DNA of 64,000 bases, from NCBI RefSeq assembly GCF_023065955.2, contig NW_026622841.1:22069501-22133500 (forward strand), read 5' to 3'. Positions 36,240-46,997 of the stretch are shown here, one piece after another. A program made the translations under genes and the position numbers. The notes under the pieces are model-generated. The model had not been told where the DNA came from. It searched no databases and worked only from the letters and a program-made list of their open reading frames with translations. The first letter of the stretch is position 1; each line of letters begins with the position of its first letter. Source of the DNA: Ursus arctos (Eukaryota > Chordata > Mammalia > Carnivora > Ursidae).

Positions 36240-36780
36240 CTTTCCCTCCTAAGTAAAACAACAAGCTTTAATTTTCTTTTACCTAAATGCCAACAAAGGA
36301 AAGAAGCCATTTAATTATTTGTCTTTTAAAACATGTTTTTCATTGCATTTGCAAAGGTTTACAAGGAATACATCTAGTGCTTAATTGCTTGTAGCTAGGG
36401 AATACAATTATTCTTCTGGAGTCTACCAAATATTTATTGTGATTGCCTCTGCCTAGGTTTCAGGCTCATACCACAAAGATTGAAACTAATTGAGCCCAAA
36501 CCCCAAAGCTATTAAATGATGGCAGATTTGTGTTGAAAAACAGGGGTAATGTCAAGCCTTTGACATGGGGGGTTGGGGGGAAGGGGGAGTGGTGTTAATG
36601 TATTTTGCTCTGCTGCTAGAAAAAAACTGATTGACAGAATTCATTCTTTGCCACATAATCATGTACTTCTTTGTTGACCCATCTGGTCCCCTTAACAGTG
36701 TGCTAATACCATCATAAAACAATCAGATTAAATTGGTCTTCTGGTGATCAATGGATAATATGGTTTCAAATTATTCTTAG
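36240..36780. promoter_or_regulatory. Candidate conserved noncoding / enhancer-like block
   Basis: This is 540 bp without any repeat signature, set in repeat-rich surroundings. It has several transcription-factor-type words: a PBX-MEIS composite site tgattgacag (36628-36637), a SOX-like ctttgttg (36669-36676), and AT-rich homeodomain cores (ttaattattt, gcttaattgc). A G-rich tract at 36567-36587 (G6-TT-G6-AA-G5) could fold as a G-quadruplex. There is no evolutionary comparison behind this call. Confidence 0.35.
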
Positions 36781-37269
36781 GCTTTGAAGCCTTTCCTATT
36801 TAAATTATAAACAGAGTACTACATATTGACAGGGCTTTTCCCAATATTTAGGTGTGTGGACTAGAAATCATAAAGTCTTTCAGCGTCTCTTTGACAGCAT
36901 TTTTTTACAAAGTACTATTTAAACTCAAAGGCTCCTGGGTAACCTCTTGCTTATACCTAACATTCCTTACAGATATACAATTATCCGTCCTTAGCTGTTT
37001 TTACTCCCACCTCATCTCTACTTAAAACCAATGTAGCTCATATTATTAGAATAAAAATCTTACTAAGAGTAAACTAAGGAACACTAACAGAAGAACAGAG
37101 CAACAGCTGTTAAAAAGAAGGGAAAGGTAAAGCAAAAACAAAAAAAAAAAAAAAGAAGAAGAAGAAAAAAAGAAAGAAAAGAAAAGAAAACACCTCAGCA
37201 ATTTCAGAGTTCCAGAAGTCAGAAAAAGGGCCCTGAGTTGCAAAAGAGATAGCACTTACTCATAGGAAC
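36781..37269. other. Unique sequence with an A-rich purine tract
   Basis: The only structured part is the A/GAA tract at 37134-37190. Open frames across it are low-complexity. Confidence 0.5.
37134..37190. repeat. A-rich / (GAA)n purine tract
   Basis: An A run of about 17, then gaagaagaag and gaaaagaaaagaaaa. Confidence 0.93.
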
Positions 37270-37640
37270 TTCAGCTATTCTATCTCCTAGATAGCTCCTG
37301 ATTTCCATCCTCAATATCCTAAGTCAGAATCTCATCTTCCACCTTACCCTGCAGCCAGTCCATACAGGTTCGTCTTCCTAAAGCACAGAATTGATCTTGT
37401 CACTCTCCTACCTCAGCTTCTTTGAGGACTTCCCATTACTTATAATAAAGTTCCAGTTTCCAAGGAAGGTATCCAAGCTTTCCATATTCTTCTCCCTCCC
37501 TATGTGTGACTTATCTATTAGTGTAACCCTGATAACACTCAAAACTCTAACACACTCCTGGTCCTAGAACATGACAGGCTGTTTCATAGCTCTGCTTCCT
37601 CACCATGAAATTTTTTGTCTTTAATTCTCTTCCCTAGTTT
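37270..37640 (+). repeat. L2 ORF2 3' fragment
   Basis: Sense L2 order: cagaattgatcttgtcactctcctacctcagcttctttgagg with drift, then cttcccattacttataataaagttccag, then a 3' segment with ccctccctatgtgtgac. The stretch encodes the C-terminal part of the L2 reverse-transcriptase protein, with no open frame left. Confidence 0.85.
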
Positions 37641-37649
37641 GTTGTTGTT

Positions 37650-38215
37650 AAATCTATTCAATAACTACTCTGGAAAACAGCTTGACATACCAAATGGAAT
37701 TAATCATATGCATACTCTATGTCCCAACCATTTCATTCTCAGATATATACTCAAGAAAAATGTATATACCTGTGCATCAAAAAGCATGTAAAAGAAATAT
37801 TCTTAGCACCATTATTTGTAAGAACTAAATGTAAGTGGAAACAAACTTACATCAACATTCAGATACATAAGTGCAATATATACATCAAAGGGAATACCAC
37901 AGAACAATGAAAATTAATGAAAAGCTACAATATGCAACAATATTCAGAAACAAAATGTTAAAACAAAAAAGCCCAACATGGAGGAATACATACTGTGTGA
38001 TTATACTTTTATATAAAGTTCAAGTATGGATGAAACTTGTCTGTGGTGTTAAATGTCAGGGTAATGGTTACTCTCAGGGAGGAAGGAGGGACGGACTGGA
38101 AGGAGGCATGATGACTTCAGCGTTCTCAAAAGGTTTTACTTCTACTTCTACAAAATAACTCATCTACCTGTACACTTAAGTTTTGTGCATGTTTCTGTAT
38201 GTACGTTTTACAAAG
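37650..38215 (+). mobile_element. Old L1 3' fragment
   Basis: Decayed L1 ORF2 C-terminus: tactctggaaaacagcttgac, then ccaaccatttcattctcagatatatac, then gcaccattatttgtaag, then acaacttacatcaac. The 3' UTR style continues with gtatggatgaaacttg and gtgattatacttttatataaag. Confidence 0.82.
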
Positions 38216-39129
38216 TTTTTTTTTTTCAATTCCTATTTTCCAAAGTCAAGATCAATTACTATCTTTTCCTTAAAGTCTCAGCTGATCACTCTCATTCAGA
38301 ATTATTTTTTTTCTGAGTTCCCTATGGACCTAATTTTTCTCTCTCAAGGCATTTAATTAACATACATTGAATTTCAGGCATGATGATTACATATGACATG
38401 GATTAGATAATTTAAAGAAAAGACCCTTTAAAAAAAAAAAAGGCAAAGAAACAGAGAAAATTGGGAAAATGTGATGACTAAATCTGGGTTTTGGTGGACC
38501 CCTCGACCTAACAATAGTCAACAATTATCCTGACCAGATCCTTCTGCTGAAGTAAAAAAATTCCTCCTCCTCACACATGCCCCTTATCCAGTTATGCAAT
38601 GATGTTTGTTTTCTTTCTTGGTGAAACAGGATACAATTTGCTTTATGTTTCCAAATATCGGAAAGCAATGAGCAAAGAAACACGTAGCAAATGAAGCATG
38701 TCACCCTGACCCAATGTTGTGCTTCACAATATTTACAGGGACATGGTTCATGAAAACCAACTAAGCTATCTCCCAGAGCTCAGCAGTGACGTTCAGCCCT
38801 CAATTCGTTTTCCAGGGGCATGAATTGAAGCTGTCAGCTTCATCTATACTTAGCAAACCTAGACCTGCAGCAACTCTTTCTATTGCTCATACCCTTATAA
38901 TCAGCCATACTTTTGCAGGAAAATCCATTTCACTGCTTTTGTAATCCCAGGTGGCTAAGATGTCAGCTTCCCAGGGGCATTTGTAAGTTGCCTTCAAGCC
39001 AGTTAGTCCTGACCCTCTTTCTCAGACAAAACAATTCTCCTGAGACTGTTTTTCCATAAAGTCACAGAGCTGTCCTAGATGGCTGCATCACTTAACTCTC
39101 TGTGCTCAGACCTGTCTTCCCCTCTACCT
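38216..39129. other. Unique sequence, nothing recognised
   Basis: Short poly-T and poly-A runs occur at 38218-38226 and 38430-38441. No gene was recognised. Confidence 0.5.
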
Positions 39130-39240
39130 GGATCCCCCACCCAACACACATGTATTATGAGCTCACTAAGGACAAACTGTGTCATTGCCCACAGCACTTT
39201 GCCCATTGTAGATAGTTGTTTCTTGACCAACTAGAAGAAA
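39130..39240 (+). repeat. Probable L2 3' end
   Basis: tgagctcactaaggacaaactgtgtc, then agcactttgcccattgtagatag, then gtttcttgaccaac, following the L2 terminal pattern. Confidence 0.55.
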
Positions 39241-40329
39241 TATGGAAGAATGTGGAAATCATTTTCATTCCCCTGGCTCAATTTTTCAAAGTATATGGAA
39301 TGGACCATTATTCTTCTGAGCCAGAAAGATGCTCTCAGCTCTTAAATGCCCAATTGAAATTTTTTTCTTTACTCAATTCCTACTTTAAATGAAGGAAGGA
39401 AGAAAAGGAAGGAAGGGAACTTTCAATGTTGCATTTAGACATGCTCCCCAACTCCTGGAAGCATGTGTTGAGCAGTGGAAATATGGCCTTCACAGTGTTT
39501 AATCAACACAGGAGAAATGTTCATTCAGACTTTCAACAATACTGTCTGGTCTGCCCCTTGCTCCCTACTTCTGAGCCACAAAGTCCTCACTGACAATCAC
39601 TGCCTACTTCTTTTTAACAAATTTAAAGGCTATCTTGGTGTTTCTTCTTCTTTTGACTATTTTCCCTCAGGAACACCATAGTTTGGATTCTGACTGTTCA
39701 GGCTAGTTGTTTTGTGTTGCTTATGTTTTTTGTTTTGTTCATTCCAATCTACTCTTTTGATAGAGCTCCTAGTTGAAATGTTTAAGAATCTAAGCCACTA
39801 AACCTTATTCATTTATTCACTGAAGATTTGGCTATCCCAATCCTCGTTTATTGTCTTTATCATCACTGCTGCTGAGGCAAGTGTGTATGTCTGTTACTTT
39901 CAAACAGACATGATCTGGTCTTCCCTTAGGCAGTAAAAACACTGGGCTTTTGTGCTTAGGCTAGCTGCTCTAATTTTCAAAGGCTCAATGCTACAAATGT
40001 TTATATTTCATGTATATACCATCTTCTGGGGCCTGGGAGACCTCTCCATCTCATCAGTGGAAGGAGAAGGAGAAAAGAGAAGGCATGATGATTTCATTCA
40101 AAACAAAAGCAGGCCCAGAAATTATACACGTCTTCCTGTCCACATCCCCTTGGCAATGGATCTGGGAAATGGAGTCCCAGGAGGGGTCACTGCCCCTCAC
40201 AAAAACTCCAAGTTATGAAAAGATGAGCATGAAATTTTAGTGGACAGTTATCCAACTCCACCACGGTGCCCACAAGGCTCTCCCTTGACTACTTAAGGAA
40301 TTCATAACATCCTCCTCTCCCAACTTCAT
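39241..40329. other. Unique sequence with a short GGAA tract
   Basis: (GGAA)n-like gaaggaaggaagaaaaggaagg lies at 39391-39412. Open frames up to 88 codons have no recognisable domain. Confidence 0.5.
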
Positions 40330-40640
40330 TCATCATCTAACGAAACACTTACTGCAAATTACTATATGTTAGGCACTGTACCAGGCCCTGGGAATATAAA
40401 AATGCGATCCTTGCCCTCAAGGATCCCAGGTTTAGTCCTAAATCTAGAAACTGGATTGGTAAAACAATATATCTGAACATCCATGGAAGACAGATATTAA
40501 TTATTAAATGAATATCTAATTACAAGTGATTAAACTTCTTAAGAGGAGAAATACTGGGTAGGAGGGAAGGAAAACAGAAGGATCTTAGTTTGGAGGGGAG
40601 ACTGATGAAGCAATTCTTCAAAGAAGGACCAATCTTTTAT
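40330..40640 (-). repeat. L2 3' end, minus strand
   Basis: Antisense L2 terminus: tactatatgttaggcactgtaccagg, then gatccttgccctcaaggatccc, followed by a purine-rich part. Confidence 0.72.
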
Positions 40641-41847
40641 TTGGTCCTCAACATTTTGTTCACTTTTCCTCAAAAATAATTTTGAATTACTATGCACCAT
40701 GTCCCATTTTTAAGTTGATGCCTGAAGTTTTTCATGTAAGTTGGCATGAACGAGCCTTAATAGTCAGAATTTTTTTTTTGCCACAAATTCACATTTATTC
40801 AACTTCTACCTTAGAATTTCAGGTGTTTTATGCTTGAAAGCTTTTTAAATTTCTCATTCTATAATACATCTCTGCAAAAACATTTACCTGAAGTCAAATT
40901 CAATTTTTGAAGTATTTTCTTTAAGACTTTAGTTGTTAAAGGCTGTTTTATGGATAGTGATACTATCAGCATATAATCGATAAAGGTGGAGAACAGAATA
41001 GCGATAGCCAAGAGTCAGACTGTGGGGAATGTTCTACTTCAAAAGGGAAGCAAGGACAGAATTTTGGGAGATGAGGAATGTTTGGATATCCTGATTTGGG
41101 GATATTTACACAATCCTTTGTCTTTATCAAAATTCATAGAACTCAGTAACAAAAATCGATTTTAAAAATAAGTGTTTACAAATTTAAAAAGAGAAGTAAC
41201 ATCGATGTTTGACATTTTTTTCCTTTGCAGCTACTCTCTTTTTCCCTCCTGAAACTCCAAATCTTTCATTTTAGCCATGTGTAATTTTTTTTTCTCTAAA
41301 GCGATCTTTCCCTCGATATTACCTGTATTTTACTCAAATCACTGCTACCATCTTATTTAGAGTCTTCAAATTTTGAAAAGCATTACGCTTTTGATACTGC
41401 CCAATTGAGAAGTTTACTTTCCTCCTACTTGATAGGCTAGCATTTGAAAAGAGACTAAAAAGTATGAGTGGCAAAGTATCATGTCATAAAGAGAAAAAAA
41501 ATATCCAAATATGCGTAGACATTATCTTTATTGAGTATTTTTCAGAAAGTTACTCTTTTAAATCCTAAGCATTAGAGTTAAGACTCCAGATATTTTCTCC
41601 CAAGACATGGGTATAAGTCTATTTGACCTCTATTGCACAATTTTTCTTTCCTTTTTCCTTTATATACTCAGAAGTTTTATAAAAACAAATAAGGACCCTG
41701 ACTTGCTGTGCAAAGGTGGAAACAAATACTGCAGGAAGATAACCTAATATTGTACAACAGCCTGCTGGGTCAACTATCTCACCACCAGAGAGCCGATGCC
41801 AGTATCCACATCAGTCAGCTGTCAACCCATAACCAAAATACTTTCCA
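40641..41847. other. Unique AT-rich sequence
   Basis: No gene or repeat was recognised. Several T-rich runs are present. Confidence 0.5.
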
Positions 41848-43590
41848 GAAGATGGCAGCGTAGGAGTATCCTGAACTTATCTCCTCCCACAGACACACCA
41901 AATCTATAGCTACATATGGATCATTTTCCTTTGAAAAATATCTAAAAATTATGTCAACTGCTTCTCCACAACAAAAAATAAAAAGACCACATTGAAACCA
42001 GGAGGAGAGACAGAGATGATCTCACCAAAAACCCCCAACCCCAGTGGGGCAACACACAATAGGGAGGAATCTTAACAGCCTGGTATTTCTCCTGGAAAAG
42101 TAAGGTATTGGTACCCCATATCAAGCACCCCAATCCCTGGGATCTGCACGACAAAGATGAGCCCCTAAAACATCTAGCTTAGAAAACCAACAGGGCTGAT
42201 GTCCGGAGATCCAAAGTGCTCAAGGAAACTGAAATTCCCTTTCTGAAGGGCTTGTATACAGTTTCACTTGCCCCTAACCCCAGAGGAAAAAAACGGCAGT
42301 TTGTAAAGCACCTAGGCTATAAGTAAAAGAAATGCATTGGCTAATCTAAAAGCATCTACTGGAGGAATGGGTTATGGTTGAAATTATCCCCAGAGACGGA
42401 GGCACTGGTCGGTGCCAATTTTGCAGCTAGCACAGGCTAGCTTAGACATGGCACTTCCTGCCACCTTGCTAAAATAGGAGGGGGCAGGCATTTACACCAC
42501 TATCCTGCTGCCTTGCTGAAACCAGAGAACAGGTATGGTTCCAGTACTCTCCAACTTCCTGGCTGGGGCAGGCAAGTATGAACCATCATGGCATTCTCTT
42601 GCTCCCTAGATAAAGTCAACAAGCATGGGAAGTTGTAACAGTCCCTGCTAGCTGGTTAGGGCTGGTGAGTGGAAGCAGTCATGGCATTTGTCCACCCCCA
42701 ACCTAAAGCTGCTGCATGTACAGAAGTAAGGTACTCTTTCACTGCATTCCTGAAGCCCACAGAAGGACACCATCAAGACTCTTCCCACTTCCTTTCTGAA
42801 GCCAGTGAGTGAGCCCTGCCCCTCTACCTCTACCTTGTTACGGCCAAAAGGCATGCACAATCCACACAAGGGATATCCTTGATTGCCTGGCTCTGGGGGC
42901 CAAGGGGGCTGGCAGTCCTGAGCTTCACCGGAAAGTAACAATGGGAAAGAGTGTTCTTGGCAGGCCTCCATACCCAGGGCACTACATAGACAGACTGAAA
43001 CACAACCCCAGACTTCCTATGAAAAAGCCTATTTACCTAGCCTGGAACTTCAGGCTGAGAGACAGGCTTCAGGTTTCCCATACATCTAAAGGCTAAGGAA
43101 GTGCTTCCAGGGAAGATAACCAGGGAGAAACAACCTTTGCATACCATTTTGGCCTTGCTACAATTTGATGAGAAATGAGACTTCACAGAAAGGAGTTTCT
43201 ACACTTGTCTCTACACTTCCCCAATTTCTTATAACTGTTGCACAAGATACATCTCCAGATATCCTAATCTAGAGGCCAGCAGTATTTACAACTGTGGCCC
43301 CATAGGATGGTATATATATTTACATACTTTAAAAGCTGCTGCTTGAGAGTTCGATTTCCAATCAGCCTGAAACTAGGGGCTAAGATTCCTCCCCTTGGAA
43401 TGGTCACCTCATAAAGTTCTCAGCACACCCTCAAAAATGAGGATATATCAAAAATAAATTGAGAAGTTTAGACAATCACAAAGGTTTTGAGAGACAACCA
43501 AGAGCTAGGGCAGGGTAAATGAGAAGCTTCATCTACTTGAAGCCACTCCTTCAAGACAGAGGTAGCTGCCCCACCTTATATGAAGAAACA
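41848..43590 (+). promoter_or_regulatory. L1 5' UTR (internal promoter region)
   Basis: Starts with gatggcagcgtagg, which includes a YY1-like core on the complement (gatggc), as is usual at an L1 start. Degenerate tandem units (ggctggggcaggca variants with catggcattctctt) appear at about 42420-42800. The minus-strand frame 42648-42971 (107 codons) lies here. An active promoter is not implied, because the copy is old. Confidence 0.75.
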
Positions 43591-44190
43591 AAAAGAGTCA
43601 AGCAAAATGAGGAGAGAGAAATATGTTACAAATGAAAGAACAAAACAAAACCTCAGAAAGACCTTAACGATACAAAAAAAATTAAATTCCTAAGTTATTT
43701 GCCTGATAGAGAATTCAAAGCAATGGTGATAAAGATGGTCACTGATCTTGGGAGAAGAATGAACACATTGAGAACTTCAATAAAGAGATAGAAAATGCAA
43801 GAAAGTACCAAAGAGACATCACAGGACTGAAGAATACAATAACTAAACTGAAAATACACTAGATGGGTTCAAAAGCAGACTGGATGTAGCAGAAAAATCA
43901 GTGAGTTGGAAGACAAGCAATAGAACTCACCCAGAGAAGCAGAAAGGAAAAACAATTTTTTAAGAATCAAGGTAAATTAAGGGACCTAAGGGACAACATC
44001 AAGCAGAATATTTGCAATATAAAAGCCCCAGAAGGAGACAAGAAAGGAGCAGAAAACTTGTTTAAAGAAATAATGGCTGAAAACTTCCTTAACCTAGGAA
44101 GGAAACAGACATCTAGAATCAGGAAACCCAGAGAGTTCCAAAATTGATGAAACCAAAGAGAAACACACCAATACACATTTTAATTTTAAT
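43590..44190 (+). pseudogene. L1 ORF1-like remnant
   Basis: Typical pieces appear on broken frames: gcctgatagagaattcaaagcaatggtg (FNxxxDREFKAM style), and later gcagaaaacttgtttaaagaaataatggctgaaaacttccttaacctagg (the FKEIMAENFLNL stretch of ORF1p). No intact frame is longer than about 70 codons. Confidence 0.8.
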
Positions 44191-44214
44191 CCCTTTAACC
44201 TTAAAGAAACAAAA

Positions 44215-45416
44215 AAAGAAGAAGAATGAAGCCCAAAGAGTAATAAAGATCAGAGTCAAAATAGAGACCAAAAAAATAAATAAATAAGAAAGTAAATAAA
44301 GAAGATCAATGAAGCTAAGAAGCTGGTTCTTTTAATGAACAAACAAAACTGTCAAACCTCTAGCTAGATTCACCAAGAGGGGAAAAAAAAAACATTCTCA
44401 TAAGAAAAAAAAAAAAAATCAAAGAGGAGTCACAACTGGTATGACAAAATTCCAAAAAATAAGAGCCTACTATTAACAATGATAGTCCAACAAATTGGAC
44501 AACTTAGAAGAAATGAAAAAATTCCTAGAAACTTACAATCTTCCAAGACTGAATCATAAAGAAACAGAAAATCTTAATAGACCAATTATTAGTAAGGAGA
44601 TTGAATCAGTAATCAACAATCTCCAAACAGAAGTCTAGAACTGATCAACCTCACTGGTGAATTCTACCAAACATTCAAAGAGAATTTCAAATCTATCAAA
44701 CTTCTCCAAAAAATTGAAAAGTAGGCAATGCTTTTCAACTCATTTTATGAAGCAACCATTACCCTGACACCAAAATCAGACAAGGATGCCTAAGAAAATA
44801 ATAGGTATCTCTGATAACACAGATGCAAAATCCTCAACAAAATATTAACAAACTGATTTCAGCAATACATTACAAGGATCATACATCATGATCAAGTGGG
44901 ATTTATTCCAGGGATGCAAGGATGGTTCAAGAATTGCATATCAAGTAACATGATACACCATACTAACAAAATGAAAGATAAAAATCATATGATCATTTCA
45001 ATAAATGCAAAAAAATTAAGTATTTGACAAAATTCAACATCCTTTTATGATGAAAACTCTCAAAGTAAGTATAGAGGAGAGGTACCTCAACATAACAAAG
45101 GTCATATACAACAAACCCACAGCTAATATCATACTCCATGGTAAAAAACTGAAAGCCTTTCCTCTAAGATCAGGAACAAGACAAGGATCCCTACTCTCAC
45201 CACTTTAATTCAACATAGTATTGGAAATACTAGCCATAGCAATTAGACAAGAAAGACAAGGCAAACAACTTGGAAAGGAAGAAGTAAAACTGTCACTATT
45301 TGTAGATGATAGGACAGAATACACAGAAAACCCTAAACACTCTACCAAAAACAAAAACAAAAAAAAAATAGGACTAATAAATGAAGTCAGTAAAGTTGTA
45401 GGATACAAAATTAATA
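44215..45416 (+). pseudogene. L1 ORF2 remnant, part 1 (RT region)
   Basis: Opens with agagtcaaaatagagacc, which corresponds to mid-ORF2 beyond the endonuclease. The RT motifs follow: gaattctaccaaacattc, gtgggatttattccagggatgcaagg (GFIPGMQ), and a polymerase motif reading FVDD at 45299-45310. It stops at the pseudogene TSD. Confidence 0.88.
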
Positions 45417-46869
45417 ACACAGCAGGTGGGGAAGGGTTGCTGGCAAGATTTCCAGGGGAGGCTCACACACCAGCCCCTACCCAGTCAGCCCAGCTCCTCT
45501 GTGATGAGGACAATACTCATTTTCACCATGGGAAGCTGGGGCTCTCCAAATTCTACCAGCCCTCCTGTGAAGTTATGTAACAGCAAACCATCAGGGAGAC
45601 ATTCCATTTGGTATCTAAAGGATGAAAACATTTCCAACTGCCTAGAAGGAGGATTGTTAATTGGACAATCTGACAACAAACTGGTTTACAAACATTATAC
45701 ATTATATTTTGGCTTCTGTGTAGATTCTTCAGAAAATGAACTTGGCATTTTGGATCTAGTTCAAGTATTTGTGGAAACATTAGACTAGTGTTTTGAATAT
45801 GCCTCTGAACTGGATTTAATATTCCATGTAGACAAGGTTCGCAGAATTTTTTTTTAAAGATTTATTTGAGAGAGTGAAAGAGAGAGAGAGAGAGAGAAAG
45901 AGAGAAAGAAAAAATGTGATCGGGGCAGGGGCAGAAGGCGAGATAAAATCCTCAAGCAGACTCCCCACTGAGTGCAGAGCCAAACAAGGGCTGGATCCCA
46001 GGATCTCGAGATCATGACTTGAGCTGAAACCAAGAGTCAGACGCTTAACCAACTGAGCTACCTAGGCACCCCAAGGTTCACAATACTCTTCCAGAAATGG
46101 TGATGGGGGAATGGTAATGGAGACCAACACAAATGAGACTGTACACAAACTGATGCACAAAATAAACTGGAGAAATCCTAGGCTGGCTCAGAGGGAGCTC
46201 TGTCCTGTGCTGTACCACCTGTAAAGAATATGAATCTCTCTGAGATCCCAAGAAATACTAACATGGTGACATCTGTATAAAAGTGCCAAACATGCCCTCT
46301 TTTAAATACAAAATTAGAAAGGCTACTCCCAGGTAAAATCCCAAGGGAAAAGTCATCTAAGTTTACCATGCAGTTGTTTATCAAAAATTGAGGAAGAGTG
46401 TCTCTTAACTTTTGCTCTTGGATTTAAGTCAGGGTACTATATAAAGGATGTGTAAAATCAATACCAAAGTTCAGTGTTGCTTTTCTTGCTCAGTGATTTT
46501 GAAGAAATTGAGTAATTCCAGTGTGATATTTCTCTTTTCTAAACTGCACTCCTATGCTACCACCTAAGGCATGCCCTTCTGGCTACTACAGTATTTCAAA
46601 AGTTTTTGAGACATTTCCTTAAATTATGTACAATCCAAAATGTTGTTTTGTATGGATCACAAGTGCAACAACCCACCTTCTTTCTGCTGTTTGTCACAAC
46701 TGTTATTTAAAGAACCAAGTATGTACTGCATGAAAACATCATGACCTCTTAGTTTAAATAAACTCCGAGTTAACTGGACTTCTAAAGCACCTTTCTGTTT
46801 GCCTGATATCTACTTGAACAATCACTTTTATGATTCTCTGAGTCAACAAAGTATATTTTTCACAGTTAA
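45417..46869 (+). pseudogene. AP3S1P: AP3S1 processed pseudogene (AP-3 adaptor sigma-1 subunit)
   Basis: AP3S1 is the small sigma subunit of the AP-3 adaptor complex, which sorts cargo to lysosome-related organelles. This intronless copy starts with 5' UTR-like sequence, has an initiator equivalent at 45504-45506 and reads LSKFYQP, RETFHLVSK, EGGLLIG, SDNKL, FCVDSSE, ELGILDL, QVFVETLD, ELDLIFHVDKV, EMVMGGMV and a final KVPNMPSFK. FHVDKVHN, LSKFYQP and the SFK ending fit AP3S1 rather than AP3S2. It is dead: TAA at 45578-45580, a frameshift near 45621, TAG at 45786-45788, and the original stop is now TAC at 46307-46309. A 3' UTR with AATAAA at 46757-46762 follows. The 10-bp TSD aaaattaata (45407-45416, 46870-46879) proves L1-style retroposition into L1 ORF2. 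A SINE interrupts it. Confidence 0.93.
45844..46072 (-). mobile_element. SINEC element inside the AP3S1 pseudogene
   Basis: Reverse-oriented: tail poly-T, then aaagatttatttgagag, a (GA)n tract, a purine-rich body, and head aaccaactgagctacctagg. TSDs aaggttcgca (45834-45843) and aaggttcaca (46073-46082) match at nine of ten bases and are AP3S1 coding sequence (the KV(H/R) codons), so the SINE is younger than the pseudogene. Confidence 0.95.
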
Positions 46870-46880
46870 AAAATTAATAG

Positions 46881-46996
46881 ACAGGGGCGCCTGGATGGCT
46901 CAGTCAGTTGAACATCTGACTCTTGATCTCAGCTCAGGTCTTGATCTCAGGATCATAAGTGCAAGCTCTACATTGGGTTCCATGACAAGCATGGAC
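46881..46996 (+). mobile_element. Truncated SINEC head at the pseudogene-L1 boundary
   Basis: ggggcgcctggatggctcag begins a SINE head (A box), then gatcataagtgcaagctc. The body is missing and an ATAATAATA-rich stretch leads into L1 sequence. It inserted within L1 just after the right TSD of the pseudogene (L1 gacag is left before it). Its own TSD is not clear. Confidence 0.85.
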
Positions 46997-46997
46997 C

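Noticed and set aside
37134..37255. Lys/Ser-rich open frame opposite the A-rich tract
   Set aside because: Translation of an A/GAA-rich low-complexity tract. No gene signature.
42648..42971. Antisense 107-codon frame as an established ORF0-like gene
   Set aside because: Only one copy is visible and ORF0 is known from primates, so it is kept as a weak finding only.
45426..45788. 120-codon open frame overlapping the AP3S1 copy
   Set aside because: It is an out-of-frame then in-frame piece of the pseudogene ending at the TAG at 45786-45788, not a gene.
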